Below are positions 21,426-27,174 of a DNA stretch of 27,174 nucleotides, in pieces (position 1 is the first letter of the stretch; the number at the start of each line of letters is the position of its first letter). A program made the translations under genes and the position numbers. The notes beneath the pieces were generated by a model. That model saw nothing but the letters and a program-made list of their open reading frames with translations, searched no databases and was not told where the DNA came from. This stretch comes from Sva-07 sp964592115 (GTDB lineage Bacteria > Actinomycetota > Acidimicrobiia > Acidimicrobiales > Ilumatobacteraceae): NCBI GenBank assembly GCA_964592115.1, contig CAZQCP010000028.1:1-27174 (forward strand), in the 5' to 3' direction.

Positions 21426-22517
21426 GTGTCTGACCGCCGCGCGCCTGCGCCATCCCCCTCGTCGCACCCTGCGCGATCGTCCGCCCGTTCGACCCGCCGC
21501 GCGTCCACACGGTCGTCATCCGGGTCGTCATCCGGGTCGTCCTCCGGGTCGTCCGGTGGCGTTCGGGGAGCGTCGCCGCCGCGTCGACACAGCCGCCGCC
21601 GGTACCTCGTGCGCCGCGTCGTTGCGCTCGGCATCGTCGCACTGCTGGTGTTCGGCCTCGTGCGCGGCGCGGGGTGGCTGCTCGGCGACGACGGTGGCGC
21701 CGATGCCGACGCCGCGACCGATGGCGACTCGGCCGCTGCGGCGTCTGATGCGGACGCCGTCGACCCCGCGGACACCGGCACCGCGGGTGCACTCGGCCCG
21801 TCGCCGACCGAGCCGACCGTGACCGAGCCGGAGGCGACCGGGCCGCCCTCGGCCGCCAATCCGTCGAAGGTGCTGATCGTCGGCGACAGCGACGCCGGCA
21901 CGTTCGGCCCGTACCTGCAGACGCTGCTCGACGGCACCGGCATCATCGAGACACAGCTCGACTACAAGGTGTCATCGGGGCTCGCCCGTCCGGACTTCTT
22001 CGACTGGCCGGCGCACATCGACGAGATCCTCCCGGCGGTCGCCCCCGACATCGTCGTTGCCACGTTCGGCGGCAACGACGCCAACATCTTGCGCGACGCG
22101 GCGGGCAACGACCTGTTCGGCTACCCCGAGTCCAACCCCGACGGGTGGACGGCGGAGTACGAGGCGCGGGCGGGCGCGGTGATGGACCAGCTGCTCGAGG
22201 GTGGGCGCACCGTGGTGTGGGTCGGCATCCCCAACGACGACAACCCCGAGGTCACGGCGCGACTCGTCCACCAGGATCAGGCGGCGAAGGCGGCGGCCGC
22301 CGAACGTCCTGGCGTGATCTTCATCGACACATGGAAGCGGTTCTCCGGCCGCGACGGCAACTGGGCCGAGTTCGTGATCGACCCGCGCGACGGTCAGGGC
22401 AAAGACGTGCGCGCCGACGACGGCTTCCACCTCAACACCACGGGCGCCGAGATCCTGGCGATCGACATCGCCCAGGCGATCCGCGACGTCCTCCGCGACC
22501 AAGGCGCCTCCATCTGA
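21426..22517 (+). CDS. Membrane-anchored DUF459 (SGNH/GDSL hydrolase-like) protein
   Basis: 363 residues. A positively charged, Ser/Arg/Pro-rich cytoplasmic head (1-60, with an SSSG repeat) leads to one membrane helix (about 65-84), then an acidic/Ala/Pro/Thr linker (about 88-140) and a DUF459 domain outside the cell. The SGNH blocks are VLIVGDSDAG (Ser155), SSGLARPDFFDWP (DUF459 hallmark), FGGNDAN (Asn217) and DGFHLNTTGAEI (Asp332, His335). DUF459 proteins are thought to act on acyl groups of the envelope; the substrate is unknown. GTG(21426) is chosen because GGGGA lies about 5 nt before it, with TATCGT further up; the frame upstream lacks coding character. The stop abuts repeat C-3. Confidence 0.85.
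   Translation: MSDRRAPAPSPSSHPARSSARSTRRASTRSSSGSSSGSSSGSSGGVRGASPPRRHSRRRYLVRRVVALGIVALLVFGLVRGAGWLLGDDGGADADAATDGDSAAAASDADAVDPADTGTAGALGPSPTEPTVTEPEATGPPSAANPSKVLIVGDSDAGTFGPYLQTLLDGTGIIETQLDYKVSSGLARPDFFDWPAHIDEILPAVAPDIVVATFGGNDANILRDAAGNDLFGYPESNPDGWTAEYEARAGAVMDQLLEGGRTVVWVGIPNDDNPEVTARLVHQDQAAKAAAAERPGVIFIDTWKRFSGRDGNWAEFVIDPRDGQGKDVRADDGFHLNTTGAEILAIDIAQAIRDVLRDQGASI
21511..21556 (+). repeat. 12-bp tandem repeat coding for Ser-Ser-Ser-Gly
   Basis: The unit TCATCCGGGTCG occurs about 3.5 times (the last copy has CTCC). It keeps frame and makes a Ser/Gly stretch in the cytoplasmic head of the DUF459 protein. Length variation between strains would be expected. Confidence 0.8.
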
Positions 22518-22644
22518 TTGCATCCGGGGTCAGACCCCACCGAGAGCGTGACCCGTTGCATGTGGGGTCTGACCCCGGATGCAATCCGGTGAGGTCACGC
22601 GCCGCTCGCCTCGGGTTGCATGTGGGGTCTGACCCCGGATGCAA
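22518..22644. repeat. Element C-3: three ends of the C repeat, rearranged
   Basis: The first end (22518-22540) is truncated to 23 bp. After a 15-nt spacer comes a full 29-bp end in inverse orientation (22556-22584), then a second identical full end (22616-22644) after 31 nt. The first two can form a 23-bp perfect stem. The element starts on the base after the DUF459 stop and fills the gap to the convergent enoyl-CoA hydratase stop. Confidence 0.9.
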
Positions 22645-22657
22645 CGGGCTGGGCGGG

Positions 22658-23443
22658 CTACTGCTGTTGGCCGCGGGCTTGGATGGCTGCTCGGCGCTCG
22701 GCGACCCTCGATGGGTCGAAGTTCGACCGCTGCCACATCCTGCTGTCGCGCGCCTCGATCTCCCAGTGGTCGTCGTCGGTGGCGATCTGCGCGTAGGTCG
22801 AGCGGATCTGGCGTACGCCGGGCTGGTCGTTGCCGATGATGTCGGCGGCGATCGCCCGGGTGAACGGGATCAACTCGTCGTGGGCGACGACGTGGTTGAC
22901 GAGCCCGAACGCGAGCGCTTCATCGGCGAGCATGAAGTTGCCGGTGAAGCTCATCTCCCGCGCCCGGCGTACGCCGATCGCCTGCGGGAGCAGCACCGTG
23001 AGCCCCCAGCCGGGCATCACCCCGACACGGGAGTGCGTGTCGCCGAACTTGGCGTGCTCGCTGGCGATCAGGAAGTCACAGTTGAGCGCGAGCTCGAACC
23101 CGCCGGTGATGGCGACGCCGTTGACCGCACCGATCAGCGGCTTGGTCAGGCGGGGGAACGGGCCGCGTACGCCGTCACGGTTGCGGCCGCCGTCGGCACC
23201 GCTCCCTCCGCTGAGGTTGCCGCCCGACGATCCGAGCTCTTTCAGGTCGAGCCCGGCGCAGAACGCTGGGTCGGTACCGGTGAGGATGATGACGTCCACA
23301 TCGTCGTCGTCCTCGGCTCGCCGGAGGAGATCGGGGAGCAGAGCCAGTACTGCGCTCGATAGCGCATTGCGCGCCGCTGGTCGGTTCAACGTGACGGTCG
23401 CGATCCGGTCGGCGACCTTGTACAACACCTCGTCGTCAGACAT
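22658..23443 (-). CDS. Enoyl-CoA hydratase/isomerase family protein (one catalytic Glu replaced)
   Basis: 261 residues, crotonase fold. Oxyanion-hole segments AFCAGLDLKEL (59-70) and AVNGVAITGGFELALNCD (106-123) are intact. Of the two catalytic glutamates of rat hydratase, the first is kept (Glu117) and the second position is His137 (FGDTHSRVGVMPGWGL). The THSRVG.PGWGL variant is common in actinobacterial paralogues with unproven activity. A Gly/Ser-rich insert (71-95) widens the loop after the first oxyanion segment. ATG(23443) has GAGGA 6 nt upstream. It is probably co-transcribed with the unrecognised gene ending 18 nt upstream. Confidence 0.9.
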   Translation of the reverse strand: MSDDEVLYKVADRIATVTLNRPAARNALSSAVLALLPDLLRRAEDDDDVDVIILTGTDPAFCAGLDLKELGSSGGNLSGGSGADGGRNRDGVRGPFPRLTKPLIGAVNGVAITGGFELALNCDFLIASEHAKFGDTHSRVGVMPGWGLTVLLPQAIGVRRAREMSFTGNFMLADEALAFGLVNHVVAHDELIPFTRAIAADIIGNDQPGVRQIRSTYAQIATDDDHWEIEARDSRMWQRSNFDPSRVAERRAAIQARGQQQ

Positions 23444-23461
23444 GCGACATCCTCGCGCGTG

Positions 23462-24082
23462 TCAGGCGAGATCGTCGGCGGGGAGGAAGGCGAGCCGGAG
23501 GTCGCCGAGCTTCACCAGCGTCGAGGCGATCCATCCACCGAGCGCGCCGAAGTGCTCGTCGAGCAGCGTGCTGGTGCCGTCGGCGACGGTCTCTTCGGCG
23601 AGCTCGTAGAGCCCCTCGTACGTGATCTCGGCGGCGTACTCGGTCGTGAGGTCCAGCGGGTCGACCGCCGTGTCCGGATGGGCGGTCTCCGACGTGATGC
23701 CGGCGCGCTCCAGGCGGTCGTCGCCGACGAGCGGGCTCTGCTCGGGCACCGCCGCATACAACATGCCCGCGTCGATCGGCGCGGCGAGGCGTTGGATGCG
23801 CAGCACGATCTCCATCTCGATCGCCGGTCGCTTCTCCAGCTCCTCTTCGACGTACCACTGCCGGTAGGCAGCCTGGCTCCACGCGGGCCAGTCGAACGTG
23901 ATGTGGGCGACGACCCGCGGCGGTTCCCCTTCGCCCGGCAACCCGTAGCTGGTCTCCCACGTGAGGTCGCCGAGGAGGACGTCGGATTGGAAGTGCTCCT
24001 CGAAAGCCTGCCGTTCGAGGAATGCGGCTTCGAAGGCGTCGCGCAGGGCGCTGATCGCATCGGTGAAGACATGGTCCAACAT
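23462..24082 (-). CDS. Unrecognised acidic cytoplasmic protein, 206 residues
   Basis: I do not recognise a family. The protein is acidic with long helical stretches at the N-terminus (DAISALRDAFEAAFLERQAFEEHFQSD) and an aromatic strand-like middle (LTWETSYGLPGEGEPPRVVAHITFDWPAWSQAAYRQWYVEEELEKRPAIEMEIVLRIQRL). It has no signal peptide, membrane helix or cysteines. Codon use is like its neighbours, so it is a real resident gene. ATG(24082) is the first sensible start; TAGCCT lies 11 nt before it. It precedes the hydratase-family gene by 18 nt on the same strand and is divergent from a second hydratase-family gene, so a role with acyl-CoA proteins is possible but unproven. Confidence 0.75.
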   Translation of the reverse strand: MLDHVFTDAISALRDAFEAAFLERQAFEEHFQSDVLLGDLTWETSYGLPGEGEPPRVVAHITFDWPAWSQAAYRQWYVEEELEKRPAIEMEIVLRIQRLAAPIDAGMLYAAVPEQSPLVGDDRLERAGITSETAHPDTAVDPLDLTTEYAAEITYEGLYELAEETVADGTSTLLDEHFGALGGWIASTLVKLGDLRLAFLPADDLA

Positions 24083-24147
24083 GCGCGTTCATCAGGCTAA
24101 CGGAGGCGAACGGGGAACTACGGCGAGCCTCGTGCAACACTGGCCCG

Positions 24148-24909
24148 ATGACGAACGCCACGCTCGTGCTGACCGAGATCGCCGACGGTGTCGGCACGTT
24201 GACGCTGAACAACCCTGACGAGCGAAACACGCTGACGGCACCGATGGTGGCCGAGATCATCGCCGCGATGGACGCGTTCGAAGCCGACGAAACGGTCGGT
24301 GCGGTCGTCGTCACCGGCACGCCGCCGGCGTTCTGCGCGGGTGCCAACCTCGGCAACCTCGCCGAGGCGTCAGGCGACAGCTTGGGGTCGATCTACGAGG
24401 GCTTCTTGCGCATCGCCCGCAGCCCGCTGCCGACGCTCGCCGCGGTCAACGGCGCGGCGGTCGGCGCCGGCATGAACCTGGCACTCGGGTGCGACGTGCG
24501 CCTCGTCGCCGACACGGCCAAGCTCGACACCCGGTTCTTGCAGATCGGCATCCACCCGGGTGGCGGTCACACGTGGATGCTGCGCCGGATCGCCGGACCC
24601 CAGGCAGCGATGGCGACCGTCGTGTTCGGCCAGGTGCTCGATGGCAAGGAGGCCGAGCGGATCGGCCTCGCGTATCGCAGCGTTCCTGCCGACGATCTGC
24701 TCGCAGCCGCCCACGAGTTCGCCGCTCGCGCCGCATCGGCACCGCGTGAACTGGCGATCACGACGAAGGCGACGATCCAGGCGATGGCCGACATCGACGA
24801 CCATCCCGCCGCGGTCGCCCGCGAGCTCGAACCGCAGTTGTGGAGCACGCGCCAGCCGTGGTTCGCCGAGCGCCTCGCCGCGCTCCGCCAGCGCATCTCG
24901 TCGAAGTAA
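24148..24909 (+). CDS. Enoyl-CoA hydratase/isomerase family protein lacking both catalytic glutamates
   Basis: 253 residues, crotonase fold with oxyanion segments AFCAGANLGNL (61-71) and AVNGAAVGAGMNLALGCD (99-116). At the two positions that hold catalytic glutamates in classical hydratases this protein has Asn110 (GAGMN) and Phe130 (LDTRFLQIG). Ordinary 2-enoyl-CoA hydration is therefore unlikely; another crotonase-type reaction or acyl-CoA binding is more plausible. ATG(24148) has no Shine-Dalgarno sequence; AACACT ends 6 nt upstream, an imperfect form of the leaderless hexamer. The stop TAA forms the first base of hairpin D2. Confidence 0.9.
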   Translation: MTNATLVLTEIADGVGTLTLNNPDERNTLTAPMVAEIIAAMDAFEADETVGAVVVTGTPPAFCAGANLGNLAEASGDSLGSIYEGFLRIARSPLPTLAAVNGAAVGAGMNLALGCDVRLVADTAKLDTRFLQIGIHPGGGHTWMLRRIAGPQAAMATVVFGQVLDGKEAERIGLAYRSVPADDLLAAAHEFAARAASAPRELAITTKATIQAMADIDDHPAAVARELEPQLWSTRQPWFAERLAALRQRISSK

Positions 24910-24945
24910 GCAACGGGGAGGGGACGGGCCCCGACCCGTTGCTCA
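24909..24945. terminator. Hairpin D2 spanning both stop codons of a convergent pair
   Basis: AGCAACGGG (24909-24917) begins on the last base of the hydratase TAA and pairs with CCCGTTGCT (24935-24943). The last T of that arm starts the TCA (24943-24945) that is the transglutaminase TGA. The inner stem is GGGG/CCCC. The hairpin exactly fills the 33-bp gap. It is an inverted near copy of D1 (15844-15876). Confidence 0.65.
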
Positions 24946-27174
24946 TTCGCGCACGGCGCGTTCGAGGGTGGCGACGGCGGAGCGTGTGCGTTCGTACTCG
25001 GCGTCGTCGTCGACCCACGCCGGATCGAAGGCGACCCGGTCGAGCGCGTCGGCCACGGCAACCGCGTCGGTGTCCCATTCGTGGGGGAGCACCTCGGCCC
25101 GTGCCGGGTTGGTCAGCGCGTCGGGTGGGCCGAGGGCGGCGAAGCGATCCTGCAACCGCCCCCACCGACCCCGGCGCCGGCGATCGACGAGCCGACCGAT
25201 CCAGGCCACCGTGACCCAGCCGGCCAGTCCCACGATCATCAGCACGCCGAGCGCCACCCGGTGATCGACGACCCAGCTCACCGCCGCGCTAGCGACGTCG
25301 CCACCGACGGTGCCGCGTCCCGCATCGGCGGCGAGTGGCACGGACGCCGTCGGGTCGAACGCCTGCCAGCCGGTCTGCGGGAACCACACCTCGACCCACG
25401 CGTGAGCGTCGCTGGCGCGCACGTTCCACACTCCCGACACGCGATCGCGCTCACCCGACACGTACCCGGTGGCCAAGCGTGCGGGCACGCCCTGGCTGCG
25501 CAACATGATCGTCAGCGCCGACGCGATCTGCTCGCAGAACCCACGCCGGCTCTCGAAGAGGAAGTCGTCCACGGCGTCGTCGCCGTCGCCAGGGACCGGC
25601 GCGTCGAGGTCGTATTCGACATTGGCGGCGATCCACGCCTGGTAGCGCTGGATCGTGTCGTAGGTCGGCTCTCCAGCGATGCGCAGCTCGCTCGCGAGCT
25701 CGATCGTCCGCGGCGTCGTCGACGACGGGAGCTGCAGGAACTGATCGATCGTCTCGTCGCCCGTCGCCGCCCGGTACTGGTCGAACAGGGCACCGAGATC
25801 ACCCTGGGAGCGCAATGCGGTGGCGTCGACCTGCAACCGCTGCGACACCACCGTGTAGACGGACCCGGCGCGGAGGGTGACGTCGGAACGCAGCGCGCCG
25901 TCCGGGCGCGTCCACACCGTGCCGTCGAAGATCACTTGCGTCGGCCGCGGCGCAGCGAACACGACGTTCGGGAGGTCCTGTTCGACGTAGTAGGTCTGGA
26001 TCAGCTCACGCGACTCGATCGGCGATGTCGGCGCGTCGCCGAGCACGGGGGCGACCTCGATCAGCGGACCGTCCTGTGGCATCCCCTCGCGTTCGTCGAC
26101 GTGCCAGCGGCGACCGTCGAACTCGGCGAACGTCTGCCCGCGCCAGAACGCAGGCTCGGGCGAACGCACGCGCATGACCGTCTCGTCGCCGAGGGTGCCA
26201 CGGATCGACGTGTCGAGCGTCTCCGTGAACCCCGGATAGCCCGTGACCGCACCTCGGGGAGCGCGGGCCGGATCGTCGCCCAAGTCGACCGGGGTGCCGT
26301 CGGCGCCGACGAGTGCTCCTGGGTTGGCGGCCGATGGCGCATCGACCGAGAGCGCGGGGAGGCCGAGGCGGGCCGGCCCGTCGGGCACCGGCACGACGGC
26401 GAGCAAGGCGAGGGTCGCGGCGGCGCCGAACCCGGTCCACGCGACACCGCGAGCGGTGCTGGACAGCGTCGGTCGCCGGCGCTCGACCCGGCTTGCGTGC
26501 GGATCCGGTGAGCGCTGGTCGTGGCGTTGGCGTCGGGCTCGCCCGGTGAGCAAGAACGCGGCGGTGAACATGACTCCCCACGCTGCGAGCCATGGCCCGA
26601 GGGCAGCGTCGATCCGCAGGCCCGCCGCATACGTGCTGACGACGAGCGTGATCGCAAGATGGGCGCGCAGCGTTCGGCGGTCGAGGATCTCGAAGCCGTG
26701 GAGCACCACGAGGAGCAGCAATAGGTTCGGCATCGGGCCGCGCAACGCGGCGAGCAGGCTGTCGACATCGGAGGCGTCGGCGACGATCAGCGCGAGCGCT
26801 CCCACGAGCGTCAGCGCGATCGCCACCCGCATCCACAGGGGACGTCCATCAGCGCCGCGAGCGAGGCGGACCGACACGAGCGCACCGAGGGCGATTGCTG
26901 CGGCGACCAGTGGCAGCACGAAGCGCGGTGAATCGAGGGCACCGACGAGGAGGCCAGTGGTGGCGATCGCCGCGCCGCCGGCGGCCCAGCGAGCAGCAGG
27001 CGCCACGTCGGTGGGTTCGGTCGCCACGAGACGCCGAGGTCGTTCGAGGAATGCGGTCAGTCGCGCCCACCGCCCGACGTCCGGAGCGCTCACCGCCGCG
27101 TCGGACCGTGCCGCTTCGAGGGCCGCATATGTCGCGGCGACCGCGGCCGCCCGCTCGAGATCGGCGACCTCGAC
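24943..27174 (-). CDS. TgpA-like membrane transglutaminase-domain protein; start probably beyond window edge
   Basis: From GTG(27093) it has 716 residues. About six membrane helices fill the first 240 residues (for example AGGAAIATTGLLVGAL, FVLPLVAAAIALGALVSV, VAIALTLVGALALIVA). A long extracytoplasmic region (about 245-610) with a transglutaminase core follows: RRGFCEQIASALTIML (Cys520), ASDAHAWVEVWFP (His564) and WQAFDPTASVPL (Asp580). One more helix (VALGVLMIVGLAGWVTVAWI) and a cytoplasmic tail end the protein. This is the DUF3488/transglutaminase architecture, often next to MoxR and DUF58 genes. The frame stays open from 27093 to the edge with strong G-first, G/C-third codons (VEVADLERAAAVAATYAALE), so the true start may lie outside; GTG(27093) is the alternative. 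Confidence 0.85.
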   Translation of the reverse strand, partial: VEVADLERAAAVAATYAALEAARSDAAVSAPDVGRWARLTAFLERPRRLVATEPTDVAPAARWAAGGAAIATTGLLVGALDSPRFVLPLVAAAIALGALVSVRLARGADGRPLWMRVAIALTLVGALALIVADASDVDSLLAALRGPMPNLLLLLVVLHGFEILDRRTLRAHLAITLVVSTYAAGLRIDAALGPWLAAWGVMFTAAFLLTGRARRQRHDQRSPDPHASRVERRRPTLSSTARGVAWTGFGAAATLALLAVVPVPDGPARLGLPALSVDAPSAANPGALVGADGTPVDLGDDPARAPRGAVTGYPGFTETLDTSIRGTLGDETVMRVRSPEPAFWRGQTFAEFDGRRWHVDEREGMPQDGPLIEVAPVLGDAPTSPIESRELIQTYYVEQDLPNVVFAAPRPTQVIFDGTVWTRPDGALRSDVTLRAGSVYTVVSQRLQVDATALRSQGDLGALFDQYRAATGDETIDQFLQLPSSTTPRTIELASELRIAGEPTYDTIQRYQAWIAANVEYDLDAPVPGDGDDAVDDFLFESRRGFCEQIASALTIMLRSQGVPARLATGYVSGERDRVSGVWNVRASDAHAWVEVWFPQTGWQAFDPTASVPLAADAGRGTVGGDVASAAVSWVVDHRVALGVLMIVGLAGWVTVAWIGRLVDRRRRGRWGRLQDRFAALGPPDALTNPARAEVLPHEWDTDAVAVADALDRVAFDPAWVDDDAEYERTRSAVATLERAVRE

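Noticed and set aside
22518..22644. CRISPR array from repeated 29-bp units
   Set aside because: The units are self-palindromic, in mixed orientation, with spacers of 15 and 31 nt, and the same unit occurs alone elsewhere; no cas genes are present.
22518..22657. Factor-independent terminator with T-run after the DUF459 gene
   Set aside because: The stem is strong but no run of T follows on either strand, so only a hairpin-type terminator can be proposed.

Overview
The window reads as chromosomal DNA of a high-GC actinobacterium. Coding frames have almost only G or C in third positions, a mycothiol-type maleylpyruvate isomerase is present, and the cell-division receptor SepX/GlpR and an actinobacterial AbiEi/DUF559 gene occur. 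The mix would suit the Acidimicrobiia (Ilumatobacter-like), but that placement is inference. No phage, plasmid, CRISPR or rRNA genes are visible.

Layout. 1-560: 5' part of a glycolipid-binding-family gene (-). 606-4539: molybdenum-cofactor genes moeA, moaA and moaC (+), interrupted by a mycothiol-dependent isomerase-family gene (-). 4564-5223: a SepX/GlpR-like membrane protein. 5284-5356: tRNA-Ala(CGC), followed by a small palindromic element. 5587-9120: a methyltransferase (+) facing an M1 aminopeptidase (-). 9185-21196: a nucleoside-salvage region with adenosine kinase, a phosphopentomutase-like mutase, adenosine deaminase 1 and uracil phosphoribosyltransferase (+), then (-) a BMP-type nucleoside-binding lipoprotein, ABC ATPase, two permeases and adenosine deaminase 2. 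A degenerate AbiEi/DUF559 gene sits inside it. 21426-27174: a DUF459 SGNH protein, two non-canonical enoyl-CoA hydratase-family proteins around an unrecognised gene, and a large membrane transglutaminase that runs to the window edge.

How it works together. The transporter would import nucleosides, the deaminases convert adenosine to inosine, the kinase makes AMP, Upp recovers uracil, and the mutase probably interconverts ribose-1-P and ribose-5-P. The order resembles the M. tuberculosis pmmB-upp-add region. The moeA/moaA/moaC plus SepX/GlpR grouping recalls the corynebacterial link between a gephyrin-like MoeA and the divisome.

The least described content is between the genes. (i) Nine genes or operon heads have a TAnnnT hexamer ending 6-8 nt before the start codon, the signature of leaderless transcription; one of these starts is a 9-codon ORF that overlaps moeA by ATGA. 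(ii) A 96-98 bp element with 29-bp terminal inverted repeats occurs in two full copies and one rearranged copy. (iii) 51-bp and 45-bp palindromes share a core but have different arms. (iv) A third hairpin family is built into stop codons. All five convergent gene junctions hold one inverted repeat or another.
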